The notes beneath the pieces are model-generated. The model was not told the origin of the DNA and ran no database searches. It saw only the letters and a program-made list of their open reading frames with translations. Shown piece by piece: positions 25,001 to 37,572 of a DNA stretch of 64,000 nucleotides; within the stretch, counting starts at the first letter, position 1; each line of letters begins with the position of its first letter. A program made the translations under genes and the position numbers. Origin of the DNA: Amyloporia xantha. Taxonomy: Eukaryota > Basidiomycota > Agaricomycetes > Polyporales > Adustoporiaceae. Location: the NCBI GenBank assembly GCA_036971615.1, contig JAYKKR010000003.1, positions 2,294,001 to 2,358,000 on the forward strand, given 5' to 3'.

Positions 25001-25905
25001 CGTGTGGCTCGATGTGATAGGGGATTGACAGTTTGAGACAATACCGTTGCGCTATCGCTGAGCTGTATCTCGCAGGCGTTTCTCTCGAAAGGCTTGGCCG
25101 GGTACGTTCCGTAGCATTCACCGCCCATTCGGATGAAATTGAAAGTTGCGTTCCTCGTGTTGCATCTTATCCTTCGGTGAGTGGTCCAGACCACTCTCTT
25201 CCCACCAATCTGGGGGCAGTCTAGCTCATTTAAACGTCCGAATCTAGGTGCTCAAGGCGGTGAACTGCCGCTACCCAGCCGAGCTCGGAACAAAACACCC
25301 TCCTTCTTGGGCTCCAAGCATCCCGTCACGTTCTATCCTCAGATCGTGGAGGAATCTTCTGTCCCCGACTTTAGCTCGCTTTCTGTGCCCGTCTACTTAC
25401 CGAGCCGAACGTGGCAATCGCTGGCCTGCGATATGCAGGATCGTGCTGATACACGTGAAGTGGGGCGTGCGGCTGTAGTCTATGTTCGACCTCGAGAAAT
25501 GGGCCTAGAGCGCTCTTTCTCGCAGAGAAGGTCCCCCTGTTGTTTTCTCCTGGTTCTGTATGATCATTCCTCTCGAGACATGACATGCAATTTGCCCATT
25601 CATGTACCCGCGATCATCAAGAATCAATGCCGAGTCGACCAGATCATGATAGCGTATTTGGGGGAGTGACACCCGAACACTGGGCATATAAAGGTTGGCT
25701 GCGAGTAGACGTCAAGATCCAGGATTCCAGTCCGCAGGCAGACCCAACCCCGCCTCCACATTCTAACCGCCGCTCCGGGTCCTTCCCTCTCAAGCCGATC
25801 AGTCACGTGAGTACCGCGTAACTTTTGCCTCGCTCGTCACGTCTAACGGTACTCTGCCTGTCCCCTCCTCGTCGTTTGTATCCTACACCCTGCTCGACAT
25901 TCAAA
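22076..25905. other. Long gene-poor stretch; only weak, unassigned frames
   Basis: No protein family was recognised on either strand. Minus-strand frames between 22850 and 23970 include a hydrophobic stretch (ILLFLWMICL near 23910; VVVFIGVLAIACW near 23260) followed by basic residues. They might be decayed exons of a small membrane protein, but phases do not connect. The frame 25181-25669 (+) shows no motif. The last ~100 bp before 25906 are pyrimidine-rich and fit a promoter/leader for the cyclophilin gene. Confidence 0.35.
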
Positions 25906-26751
25906 ATGGCATCCTTCCTGCGTCGCTTTGCAACCTCAGCCTCTGTCTCTGGCACTACAATGTAATTATGCGTCGTATGCTCTTTGCTGGGACGCCTGCT
26001 TACCCCCGACTCTACTTAATGTGCACGTCGGCAGGTCCAACGTATTCGTACGTTTATCTTCATCATAGCAATGGAAGCTCAATGCTCACAAATGTCGCAG
26101 TTTGACGTCGCGATTGATTCCAAGCCCACCGGCCGCATCATATTCAAGCTCTATGACGATGTGGTGCCAAAGACCACGAAGAACTTCCGTGAGCTAGCGA
26201 CCGGCCAACATGGCTTCGGCTACACAGGAAGCTCGTTCCACCGGATCATTCCTAACGTGAGTCTGGGATGATACCCAGTCTCCTGGTAACTGAACAGAAC
26301 TGTCTATTTGCGACAGTTCATGCTCCAGGGTGGTGACTTTACACGACACAATGGCACTGGTGGGAAATCCATCTACGGAGAGAAGTTCGCCGGTCAGTGC
26401 ATTTTGTCATGTTAGCTTTCTCCTGTTAAGTATGAATGTTACTTTTAGATGAGAATTTCAAGCTCCGGCATACCAAGCCTGGCTTGCTGTCTATGGCTAA
26501 CGCAGGTCCCAACACCAATGGCTCCCAGGTTCGTTGCCTTCAGCCTCGTGCTTCATTTGAGTCTCACTTGTCTGGCACTTGATATCTAGTTTTTCATTAC
26601 AACCGTCGTGACGTCGTGGCTGGATGGGAAACACGTCGTGTTCGGTGAGGTTGTCGAAGGGATGGACATTGTGAAAAAGGTCGAAGCCGTTGGTACGGAT
26701 TCCGGCCGTCCGAAACAGAAGGTTACTATCAGCGCATCGGGCGTTGTCTAA
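25906..26751 (+). CDS. Cyclophilin-type peptidyl-prolyl isomerase, mitochondrial-type leader
   Basis: This gene encodes a peptidyl-prolyl cis-trans isomerase that assists protein folding. The model is 180 aa in six exons: 25906-25961, 26035-26047 (13 nt), 26101-26256, 26317-26392, 26449-26528 and 26590-26751. Residues 1-18 ([18 protein letters not shown]) are basic, hydroxylated and acid-free, like a mitochondrial presequence. The single cyclophilin domain follows, with [28 protein letters not shown] (catalytic Arg at 71), [13 protein letters not shown] and [13 protein letters not shown], and ends SGVV. All active-site residues I can check are present. Length fits a Cpr3-type enzyme. In-frame ATGs at 26071 and 26092, inside intron 2, would give a leaderless protein if transcription starts there or the intron is kept. 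Confidence 0.92.
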
Positions 26752-28743
26752 ACCCTATCACGCATGCTCCGATTCATTTATATACCAGCTGCTGCTACTT
26801 AATAACACCACGATGAAGAAATCTCGTGTGAAGTGTGCAGGTTCATACGCCATTGGTTTATCGCTCATATCTCAACACCGGATGAAATGGAACACGTCTG
26901 TCGGGATATGTCTTCTGACCGTTATATCGCCGGGCAATTCCACACTAAGCTCAACATAGCCGCCGGGGTGTTTTCTTTCCAGTCCGAAGTGGAATACATA
27001 TGCATTGGGAGTGGTTTGTGACCGTTGGTATCGATGATCATAGCTTCAATCACAGAAGACAGTTCCAATGGATGTGGTCCCTCGCACACTGTTTCCCGCG
27101 TTGTCACATTCGCTGCGGAGGCCCGGGGTTTCTACTCGTCAGAAGCGCGGAAAACCATTGGCTCGATGCAACCCCCTTGCTGTCTCCCATGTTTCGGCGC
27201 GGCGTCGATATTCGAATCCATCACCTAGGTCTCTCGGAAGAAGTATATGACGCTGTTTCCACAGACCCGGGAAGATGGCGTGTACACGACTGAGTCATTT
27301 ATGGTCTTAGCATCCTTGAGCTGATACATTGAGGCAATGTAAATTCAAGTAGAGCGATTGTGGACGTGGACATCTTACGGAATGGCGTATCTGAAGATAA
27401 CGCTCGGTAGGCGTTGCTTACTCGTGCTTGTTGGCATCCCGTCTTTCACGAGGAGCCTGCACGAGGTCGTTTAACCAAAGCGTGAGTGTTTTTGAATCAC
27501 GCAGGTTGACCTTGGGTCGACTTCCGTTTCCAGACCGAGCCGGATAGTAATTGGGCTGATTCCGGTGCGCTACGCATGCTGTATCCGGCCACTGCGAGCT
27601 GCGCAAAAATATTTACCTGCGACATTGCGACTCCGCCGTCTACTTGTTCAAAACGGACCAACGTATGGACTGTCGAGACATCTCGAGTGGCTCGATCAAG
27701 CTCAAACGATAATGGACGAAGTAGGACATCGACCCTGTCAGCCCGGAAGTGGAGAGAATCATACCGGGGAGAAGTCTCGCGCAAAAAAACCGCGGGCAGG
27801 TAGGCAACGCTGGAGCTTTCTATCACAAGAAAAACGAGGCTATCCTGTTGAACAAGAACACCACTTTTACGTGATCTGCGCCGCAGGTACTGTTAGCACG
27901 ACGGAGGTGAAATCAGAACATTGAGACGTACATACTTGACTGATTGGCGGCGGAACTACCGTACTCGTTTCGCAGTGTTGAAAGTCGCCACCGGCAGAAT
28001 GGTGGCAAAATCGGCCATCTTGGTAATGGGCTCCACGTACAAAAGCTTAACTTCCGTGGAGCATAAGCGCGAGGACCGGCGAGGTGGGCACAACAAGCAT
28101 TCTAGCCTGCATAACGGAAACGTCCTTCCGTTTCGGCGCACAACGACTGAGCATCGTTGCAGTCTGCCGTAGACCTGCGCGAGGATCCAGTACTTGATAA
28201 CGATTGGGAGCATTCGGGCGCTGAGAAGTCGCCGGACTACGGGTTAGCGTCTGTCTTTTACAGAACATCTGATTCATATCCTGAGATGAGCGCACGAAGA
28301 CGCCATTGCATGCGGACTCTGCCATCGCAATTCAGTTCCTGTGGACATTCTTGGAAAAAATGCATCAGAAGTCGATCGCAAAGTTTGTTAGTTCCAGCGT
28401 CAAGTCGATAGATCGCTCATAGACACTTCAAGGAAATACCCACTGCCTTGTATTTAATAAACATGGCTGACGCCGATCACCGAGAGACAGGCTGTCGGTG
28501 CATATCTGATACTTTTCTCTCGGGTGTCATCTAGGCCAGTAAACGGTATATGAATTCATGTCATCAGTAAAGTTAACTTACGGATACACTAGAATGGTCA
28601 GCCCAGAAACATTTCTAGTCCGAAAGCGACACAAGTACAACAAAGACAATCTAAAAGAAATTAGGGTATGCAAGTACATCATGATAGATACGCCCGCCGG
28701 CGCTATACAAATAAGCTAACAGATTCATTCACATACATGCAGG
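26752..28743. other. Unassigned stretch between cyclophilin and OPT genes
   Basis: Several 80-120 codon frames overlap on both strands between 27000 and 28400 (for example 27565-27924 + and 27497-27826 -). I could not place any in a family or connect them by splice sites. A decayed gene is possible. No RNA gene is seen. Confidence 0.3.
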
Positions 28744-31700
28744 CTACCAATGTTTGGGGCTATGAAGGGATGAAGCCTGGTCAGCAGAAGAAGTTGACGT
28801 GCAAAAAAGGGTCGGACGCACCCGAACGTGGTATTAGTCCTGAGCAATGCTGCCATCTTGTAGTCCGCGGTGTTCTTAAATACTGTGTTGCCCCACCATG
28901 ACTGAATCGTGTTTTCACCAATGGTCCCATTTCTTGGGTACTGCAGGCAAAAGTAGATTAGGAGAATCGACACAGCCACACCTGAGTCCATTGCGGCGGA
29001 CAAAATATCTATTACATAAATCAGACACTGTAAGCTTTATGAACTGAGATGTCTGCCCACAGTTGTACTTCGTCCACCACGAAAAATGGCGACGGCGGAT
29101 GACATAATTAAAAATAAAGCCGACGATAGTCCAGGGCACGTAGTTGACCGCGGATGCGGGGGGGATGTAGGACGGTCCGTTGAATATGATGGGGAAATTG
29201 ACATATTTGAATATTGAATTCGGCCAACGGAGAGAGATGGCGTAGGAGATCAGCGGGCACACTGCACCGACTACAAAGAAGAAGACAAGACCGCTGGATA
29301 TAACCGTTAGACTTCAGCCTTACTTTCACTGGTGGAGCTAACTTACTAATAAATCTGGCCCTTAGAAAATTGTCGCGCAGGGCCGATGACGCCCCAGACG
29401 ATGGATGCCGTCCCGAATACCTCCGTCGACGGACACTAATCAAGGAAAAGGTCACACAGCCGTCGGCTACCGTGGAGAAAAAGCTTACGATGAAACCATC
29501 TTTCTGATTAGGATTGCACATATCCGGGATGTGCGTGAACATCCACGCTTGCACACCCAGCTGGACAGTCCCGGCAATCACGGTCGCAATAACCTGAGCC
29601 CAGAACATGGGTCGAGGGCTAGCGATAGTAGTTTTGCGTCAAACTTAAAACAAAATGGGACGTGTAATAAAGCGTACGGTATTTTCATGTAGTGTCCAAG
29701 CTTCATATCCGATGCGAACTGCAAGGCCTGGTACATGCTGATGTAGCCCCATGTCTTGAACATCATCATGGCAAGTGGCCTGCCAGGAAGCGCATAGCCA
29801 ATAATGAGTTCCGTCACGACACTGTGACAAGATAGGTCAGCATGACTGAGTGAGACGCTTGGTGAGCAGATACCCACTTCAAACCGATCTGCTGATTAGT
29901 AATAGCTTGGATCATACCGCAGGGAACGGTGTAGATGAATGCTAACGGCCGGTGAATAAAACAACATTAGGCATAGAACACGCAACGTACAGATGATTAA
30001 GGCCAAAATCAAAGCCCATACTGGGAATTGTGTATCCCAAATCTCGATGGAGACAACGGCGAACACGAACATAGAGACTAAGCCAAATTTTGCCGGCGTT
30101 AGTAAGATGAGGCATTTTTCCACGCCTGCCTACATACCGAGAATGACGCCGTACCACCAGTCGGGTACCTGCGGGTATCGGTTCATCAAACGGGCGTGAA
30201 TATCCGGCTCCTCTGAGAGCGACCTCCGACTTTGCACCCAGATCTGCCGCCTGAAGTACAGCATCGTGTGTACAATTGTCGAGGTGATACTCGCGAATGA
30301 GAGACCGTAGGCCACGGCGAACGTCGAGGACAGGAACAGGGGCGAGTAGTTCTCGTACATCGTGATGTTCAGCGACGAGTCGGCGTTAATAATGCGAGAG
30401 ACGTTGTACGCGCCGCCGGTGTTGTCGTACGACGTGCGCGACGATATGGGCATATACTTCGCGTACCACGTATTTGTGTAGTAGAGCAGGGGCGTTAGGA
30501 ACCAGAAGAAGATGACAAAGCCGAAAGCGACGTTAGCTTCTGCCCACCAGGGCGTGGCGAGGGGTGAGCCAACATATGCGATCTGTCAGGGTAATATGAT
30601 CAGAGGTCTTTTTCCTTAATGTCGAATAGACCAAGCGAGCGTACTACCTGGCTCCAGTCAAGGGTCACGAGCGACATGCCCAGACCCGACTGGTATCCGA
30701 ACAGCTGGTTCACAACAATATTGTCCGGCGCAATCCAGCACACCCAGTTAAATACACTGAGTGCCTGGAAGATATACCCGGGGAAGAAATACCAGCACAC
30801 GCCCGCTGTGAATGCGTATGTGAAGAACCGCTCCCGCGAGATTCCACCGCGATTTCCAATCCCGGCGTACTGCTGGGAGTGGAGGGTGTTAAACAGCGCA
30901 CAGGTGACGAGATTCGTCGGCCAGATCATCGACGGCGGCTGCACGAGATACCGCCTGCAGACGCCACATATTGAGAATCCAATGAGCTGCGTGGACATCA
31001 TCAGCATCCACTGATAGCTGAAATTCCACGTCTGCTCGTAGTACACGCGCTGCACGGCAACGACGTCCGTCTATGCAACTGTCAGCAAAGGCTGCGCACA
31101 CTGTATCATTGACACTCACTGCGTATGCGGAGCTATATCCGACGGTGGCCATAATTGTAATCAAGACATGCTCCTTCACTGTGAACGGACCCGGGTTTAC
31201 TGGTACGCCGAAGACCTTCACGTTAGGCATTACACGCGCCCACAGTCTACCGACCGGGAACGACAATAGCTGGGCTACTAGCTGCCGTAGATATGAGCAT
31301 GGAGGGGTCCAATAGAGATAGGGAGACGTACACCGGTGACAGTAATGGACGGATATCGGAAGAAGAAAAACTGGTTGAGACCTGGAAGTAGAACTGACCA
31401 GAGGACACCGATAGTCCATGCGCGAAGAGTGCAGACTGGCATATCAGGGTCGTCGGTGTTGGCAACTGCAGATCGGACCTCGGGATATGGCGAGTCGTCC
31501 TCTGGGGATGTAATGAGAGGCTGAACCGAGTAAACATGAGTTTCGAAGCTCCTGGACTCACCCAGGTCTATTGCATCTCTGTCGAAGTCCATGTCCATGT
31601 TCGGGTCATCAAACTCGGTGATAGGGTACGCGAACACTGTGTTTCGGGACTCAGGGGAATGCAGCACCGCTTTAGAATCGACTGAGCTCACCTTGCTTCG

Positions 31701-31779
31701 CCTCATTGTCGAGTTTCTCGTCGAGAGAACTAGCACTGCTTGCATGCTTGTCCTCGGCGACGATGCGGAAGACGGACAT
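28744..31779 (-). CDS. Oligopeptide transporter (OPT family)
   Basis: A proton-coupled transporter for small peptides or glutathione, in plasma or vacuolar membrane. The phase-consistent model is 768 aa in 14 exons (minus strand): 31779-31692, 31636-31562, 31501-31334, 31277-31120, 31070-30648, 30582-30138, 30077-29991, 29941-29878, 29821-29678, 29618-29489, 29435-29347, 29293-29061, 29008-28822 and 28759-28744. Family blocks are [94 protein letters not shown] and a final TFGPKHW. Most of the chain is membrane helices. The start at 31779 ([10 protein letters not shown]) is chosen because it splices in phase to [13 protein letters not shown]; the longer open frame from 31847 would read through introns. 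A 16 nt last exon supplies only the final five codons. Confidence 0.93.
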
Positions 31780-33206
31780 GGTGGTGGTGAGCGCACTAGC
31801 CCAAGCGCTATCCTCCGGCAGGCTGGGTGGGAGTAAAAGGTATCCAATCAAGGCAACGTATTAGCGCCCGCGAGCTGCTCTTATCCTCACAAGACTCGAT
31901 CGCATGTGTTTCGGGCTACTCAATTACTTCCAAACTTGCAAATGCCAACTGCTTCAGAAACTTCACGCTAAGGATAGGCACTGCTCGCCCTCTCGTAAGC
32001 TGTGCAAAAATCTCGCAGCGAAATTTGTGCCCTCACATGCCGATGCAGGCACCAATTGAATGCCTGGAAAAAGGCAAGCTTGGCCGCTCAATTACTGGCT
32101 CCTGATCGCATTCTAGAGTGTATCGCCTTAGCAATGACAGCGGACGTATGGATTTAGGGTGATCCTTGGGTGATGCAGACGCTCACAATAAATCTCTTCA
32201 CTTTGAATGACTCAGAAGTTTGCCGTTGGACTCCACACTCGTATGATCTATTGCTGTGAGTCTTGCGCATTCGAAGTTCTCTTGCTCTCAGGAAGCACGA
32301 GTCTGTCACACTGCCGCAAACCGGTCAAGCTTCTGGCGAACCTCCCAGGTACGCGAGCCGAGCGCTGACCAGTAGTGCCAGTGTCCTCGACAATTTGATC
32401 TATTTTCTGACCCCGCCTGGGGGCCTGCGCTATGGAACCAGTCAGTAAGGCTCGATTTGAGTGGCGCTATATTATCATTATCGACAGGAGCTTATGATCT
32501 GGATCGTTCATCGGCTGGCAAACTTATGATCTGGATCGTTCATCGGCTGGCAAACTTGGAAGACGGTCGGTGAACATTGTCGAGGCACTGACGTACTGTA
32601 TTTACAGGAAGGCAGTGGGGTATGTAGTATCGCGTTGTTCGACTTCTGATAGGATACCTGTCGTTCCAGGGATCCCCCACGTATTCCTCCTGGTTGCTAC
32701 ACCGTTGTTAACTCCGTGATAAATGTTCCCTCGATAGCTCAGGTGAGCTCAGGATAAAAATAGGCTTCCAACGCAAGGGTAGGCCAGACTGCTCTCACGC
32801 CTACACAGCGTACGTGTGCATCGACTCCTGTATTCGGCTTTGGAGCTCGCCCTCAACGTCAACCACTGCGCACCAGATGTACGTACGTGGCTGCATGCGC
32901 TGCACCGTTCTTTCTACGTCAGCCTGCTCATTTAAATTTACGGATAGTCAGATTAGTTCACACTGTATTATATATTAGGAGAAAATATAAATGATAGTCT
33001 CGTCCACGTACGGAAAGCGAGTTTGTCTGGTGAGGAGTTGCTCGAGAAGATCTACTGTCAGCTCAGCTGAGCATAAGTAGGACTTGTTGATACACGGATC
33101 TTATCTTATCTACGTGGCTTATGTAAGCAACCAGCACTCTTCGACTTCGTGGTCGAAGAGCAGCGACTAACCTGGGTTGTCTTCGAGCAGCAGCTTCAAC
33201 TAAGAC
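31780..33206. promoter_or_regulatory. Divergent intergenic region between OPT and KSH1
   Basis: About 1.4 kb between two genes read away from each other. It holds the tandem duplication at 32491-32554 and an AT-rich patch near 32965-32995. No coding exon was recognised. Confidence 0.35.
32491..32554. repeat. 32 bp perfect tandem duplication
   Basis: Two head-to-tail copies of a 32 bp unit starting CTTATGATCTGGATCGTTCA, followed by a partial third start (CTTGG). It sits in the OPT-KSH1 intergenic region and looks like a recent slippage duplication or a doubled regulatory block. Confidence 0.9.
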
Positions 33207-33605
33207 ATGGTACGGATGCTGAATTTTCCATAGACTAATTACTGAACAGGGCGATTGATCAGTCTGCGCTTTTCAATTTTCAATCTCTGCTCCTTGTCAT
33301 CTTGCTCATGATATGCACATGCACATACGTGCGCGCCGTTGCGCCTCGCCTCATCGACCGGAACAAGGAAGGGTATGTCGTTCTCCGCTCTGATGCTTTG
33401 TGTACTCTTTCTAACGAGTTGATCTTGTACGGCTCCAGCTTTCTAGGATTGTTCTGGATGTCTGCACGGATAGGTCTGCCCGCCATTTCGACCAGCATGG
33501 GTCTACAGCAATTGACAGCACAATGATCACTCTACAGGAGAGCGGCTTTCGCCCTACGTAGCGATGGCATGTGTTGCGATGGCAGTCACATTACTGATTC
33601 AATGA
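33207..33605 (+). CDS. KSH1: Protein kish (TMEM167 family), early secretory pathway
   Basis: A 71 aa Golgi/ER membrane protein needed in the early secretory pathway. Exons are 33207-33209 (the ATG alone), 33263-33372, 33439-33473 and 33538-33605. The spliced protein starts [20 protein letters not shown], continues [18 protein letters not shown], then [20 protein letters not shown], and ends TLLIQ. This covers the whole of the very conserved family, with two membrane helices. The start codon is a whole three-base first coding exon followed by a GTACGG donor; without it the frame has no suitable methionine. The gene is convergent with ARH1. Confidence 0.93.
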
Positions 33606-34017
33606 CCACCTTACTCGCCGTGTTACGCGACGCGCGTGCTAACTCTCCCGGCTGCAGCATGCACTGCTGCCAACTTGATGCTGATTCACTCTCAGTCCGG
33701 ATACGGGGGAGGGAGCTACCGGTACGATACGTGTGCGCACTACTCCATCCCGAGCCCACCGAGGACACTGAAAGCATACTGGACATAGGCTGTGTTTACT
33801 GGGACCCTGGTATTTCTCCCGATGTTCACAGCGAGCAGAGAATCTTATTTATGTAATGTACCAAGTTGCAGGTGTACATGCTATATAGTAGTAGGTGGAT
33901 ATGACCTGTTCACAGTCGACGATATCGCGACTTCGTGCACATTATGGAAGGAGCTGTGTTGTCATGATAGCAATGAGAAAATAGCGAATTACGAAGATGA
34001 ACAGAAGGTTAGTTTCT
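33606..34017. other. Short convergent 3' region between KSH1 and ARH1
   Basis: About 410 bp holding the 3' ends of two genes transcribed toward each other. No other feature is recognised. Confidence 0.4.
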
Positions 34018-35594
34018 CTAAACTCTTCTAGATCTTGCACTACCAAGGAAGGCATGTGCGTACTCCCACCCCATACGTTCACGCTCCTTCCCAAGCGCCT
34101 CCCCCCGATTTACCTCCTCGGCATTGATGGCCTTCCAATCCTCATAATCGGTCACCTGCCCCTCTTTCCATGCTGCTTCGACTTCAGGCGGAAGGGAATC
34201 GCTGTCAACCTCCTTGGGCAGCACTTCCGTGACATAGGCTTCTTCTTCCTCCTTTATGATCTTCGAACCTGCTCCGGCTTCCACATCGCCCACAGGCACC
34301 GTCTGTACGTCCTCTCCGGGGAACGCATCGCGCAGGATCACATCCGCTACAGCATATGCATCCATCATCGTGCTGGCAAGCACTCCTTTCGCACCCGAGG
34401 CCGCCCACCCACTGGCATATACGTTACGCACTGTCCTTCCCGCAGCGTCAAGTACACGTCCCCCGAGTGTGCGCAGATGTCCCAGCGCAGGATCATACCA
34501 CGCTGCGGTCGGCTCGGCTCTGTGTCCGAGTGAGGTCACCACGAGCGAAGTTGAGAGTTTGGATGTCTCGCCTGTGGAGACCGCGCGAGAGGACTTGTCG
34601 AGCATCGTGTGTGCAAGCGACAATTCCGCCAGTGGTCGCATCTGCGCAGAATTAGACTCGGAGGACGTAGGGGACTGGGGAAGAGTAAGGCCGGTTGGGG
34701 AGCGGAAGAAGTCGAGGGACCATGTCTTGCGCGTCGTCCCTGCCTTATTCTTCGAGCCTTTCTGGAGCAGCTGTAGAGTGCGTGACTGCTGACGCGTGAG
34801 AGGCTCCGCATCATTCGCGGGCGATTTGAGTAGCTCAGGGGCGAGCGGCACCATCGAGGCGTCGGAGAGGTTCATCATCTCTCTGAGCTCCTTCACCGTG
34901 AATGCTGCCTGCTGCGGACCACGTCGACCGACGATCGAGACGTGCTCTACAGCAGAGCGCTCGAGGACTGCTAGCACGGGCGAGGGAACGTCGAACTTGG
35001 CGAGCTCGGCAGGCGGTGTGAGGAGCATTCGTGCGATGTCCAGAGAGACATTTCCCTGGCCGATCAGCGTGACGTGCTGCAGTCGCTCAAGTGGTGGAGG
35101 TGGCGGTCGAGAAGGATGCTGCGTATACCAGTGTACCAGGGACAATGCGGGGACACAATACTCGGAGGGAGGAAGGGCAGGGTGTAAAATAGGAACGGTG
35201 CATCCGGATGAGATGAGTAGATGAGTGTAGTGTGGTAGGATAGCCGAGAGCGGGATTGAGAGTGCATGGGGGATAGGTGACGGCGTGTCGATGTTGACGT
35301 TGCCGAAGAAGCGCAGCCGTGGATCCTCCGCAGCGGCATCGAATTTGTGTGTGCAGTTCTGCTCGGGAGATGGTCTAACGAATATTTCAAGAGAGAAAGG
35401 GACGACTGTACCTTGACTTCAGGATGGTCCGGGGCTACCCCATACCGTACCAGGCCGTGAGGTGCCCAAAGTCGGTCATACATGTGAATTTTGAGATTTG
35501 TAGGTCCCGTTGATGGGAGCAAAGAGAGCAAACGAGAGGCTACATAAAATGAGGATGGCCCCGCACCTATGATCGCTAGTTTAATGGAGGACAT
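34018..35594 (-). CDS. ARH1: NADPH:adrenodoxin (ferredoxin) oxidoreductase
   Basis: A mitochondrial flavoenzyme that passes electrons from NADPH to ferredoxin (Yah1) for iron-sulfur cluster and heme A synthesis. The model is 507 aa in two exons, 35594-35412 and 35358-34018. The FAD-binding motif IIGAGPSSFYVA lies at about 8-19, followed by MYDRLWAPHGLVRYGVAPDH, which is diagnostic for the family. The NADP-binding motif GQGNVSLDIAR is at 161-171, and SIVGRRGPQQAAFTVKELRE follows. Near the C-terminus VYASGWAASGAKGVLASTM is the second FAD block. The protein is slightly longer than yeast Arh1 because of Pro-rich and Lys/Ser-rich loops. The N-terminus is very short before the FAD motif, so a mitochondrial presequence is not obvious. 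The gene is head-to-head with SDH4, about 1 kb apart. Confidence 0.93.
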
Positions 35595-36608
35595 TTCGCA
35601 ATAGCCTTCCAGCTATTAATTTGAGTATGCTATAGTGTCATTGTCAGTTCCGTCGCAAGATGTTTGGGTGGCAGAACATGTGAGAAAAAATCAAATATAC
35701 ATGGAAGGCATGTAATGGAAGCCGGCAACACACGTCGGACATTTCAGGAAATCAGGGAACCCAAAAACAGCAGACTTAGCCGGTTTGTACATGCAGATGG
35801 AATTGGCAGCAGTCCTCATGGCGTTACGGAACACTCCAAGGGGTCTACTGAGTGAGAGACGCACTGAGCGAGCACCTTGGAATCGAAGTCATACGGTAGT
35901 TCTCGCTCTGAGCCTCTGTCTCGAAGTCTACGCTTTGAGCTGGCCGCATCCTTGTGTGGGTATCCGAATATTATATCAGGACAGATGATAGAATGGCGCA
36001 GCGATAAAAGACTGGGCGGGACTCCAATCTACGGGTGCAGAAAGCCATGCTGCAGAGTAGAACTGTAACAGCCTGTTGATACTCACCTTCAAGTTGCTCC
36101 TGATCATATATTGGGGAGTTCAGTCGCCGGCATATGATTTATGCTATCCTGCGCGAGAAATTTAGGCTGCAGTCCTCTCGAAGGATCGTAGATGATGCGT
36201 AGTGTCTGTCGACACTGACAGTAGTAAGAAGACCCCTTTAAGCACCAGCACAAAGCCCTTACACTCGACAAACGGAAGCCTTTTCATTGAATGATCACAG
36301 TACTGGCGCTTAAATAGTGCTACATCACGTGTACGTGTACGCTTAATCACGGCCCCCAATGATTCAGGGATTTATGTGCCAATGTGCTATCAATTGAGCC
36401 TGCGCACTTTCGGTGGAGAGAAATGCATTTGGCAAGATGCTCAAAGCAGGTCATTATTTTGATATGCTATAAGGGAGTCGCAGACGCAGAGTAAATACGA
36501 ACCTACACACCTGCCAAAATAGGCATGCGGCGATAATCGGTTTTCGGGCAGGACGACCTGAGACCTCCTGAGACGCGTTCATCGACACCGACGTCAACCA
36601 CGACCACC
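35595..36608. promoter_or_regulatory. Shared upstream region of ARH1 and SDH4
   Basis: A 1 kb divergent intergenic region between two mitochondrial genes. The frames present are short and unconvincing. No shared motif was identified by eye. Confidence 0.35.
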
Positions 36609-37572
36609 ATGTCCTCGTCTCTCATTGCTCGCTCTGCTGTCAACAAGCGTGTAGCATCTACCTTTGCGCGCCGGTCACTGCGTCCTCTCATCGGTGGGTA
36701 AATTGCATTATGTGGGCAGTAGCAATGTCCTTACGCTCATTGATTGCAACTGTAACACATATTGTGGACAACCTTCCCATTGTACTCATGCACCTGACAA
36801 TCATTCCTGTGTTCCTTTTGTTTTTGTTTTCACAGCCAGGAAATCATCGGACACCGCATACGTTCCCGGCGGACGTGAGCACGTTCCTCGCATTCCTCTC
36901 TACTCACCTACCGACCAAATATCTTCGCAGCTATCTACAAGGGCACCGTCAATGATCCCACTACCTTCCCAACTCCTTCAAAGACTCACGGTTCATACCA
37001 CTGGGCATTCGAACGCCTCCTCTCTGCCGGACTCGTACCCCTCACGGTCGCTTCGTTCGTGACTAGTGGGAGCAACTACCCCATGCTGGATGGCATATTA
37101 GGCGTGACCCTGGTTATGCACAGTCACATTGGGGTACGTACTGTGTTGCTTTTCGCTTCCCATGCGCTGTGCGGCTATAGAGCGGCTGGGGGTTCGCCTC
37201 CGGCAGCTCACCCCATAGTCGTTGCCTTATAGGATGAGACACTGAGACTCACTGCGTGTTTGAACTACTAGTTCGACTCTATGCTCGTTGATTATTTGCA
37301 CCCACGCAAGTTCCCTATTCTTGGACGTCTCTTCACGTGGACTCTCCGCGCGACGACCGTCGGTGTCCTGGTTGGCATATATCAGTTCAACACCAACGAT
37401 ATCGGTGAGTGCCTGTTTGACGTTCTTATGAAGACCCACACCCGGTTTATTTCGTGGCCACTGCTTGATATGTGGCCATATTTGGTCTTCGCGCTGCTAT
37501 ACGGTGTTTGCTGATGGTGTATGCTACTTCGTAGGTCTTACCGAGCTCATCGCGAAAGTCTGGCATGCGTAG
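36609..37572 (+). CDS. SDH4: Succinate dehydrogenase membrane-anchor subunit (CybS)
   Basis: The small cytochrome b anchor of respiratory complex II in the mitochondrial inner membrane; it helps bind heme b and ubiquinone. The model is 165 aa in five exons: 36609-36693, 36836-36874, 36931-37133, 37272-37404 and 37535-37572. It starts with a basic presequence (MSSSLIARSAVNKRVASTFA), then GSYHWAFERLLSAGLVPLTV, and MHSHIGFDSMLVDYLHPRK. In that last block His107 or His105 fits the heme ligand, and the Asp116-Tyr117 pair is the conserved quinone-site dyad. Three membrane helices are visible. Length is typical. Confidence 0.93.

Noticed and set aside
27418..28411. Possible polysaccharide-lyase-like gene on the minus strand
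   Set aside because: I tried to fit family blocks in all frames and found no consistent motif or splice chain.
31780..31847. OPT start at 31847 from the long minus-strand open frame
   Set aside because: That frame reads through two introns. The ATG at 31779 splices in phase to the conserved [12 protein letters not shown] and SPYPEVR blocks.
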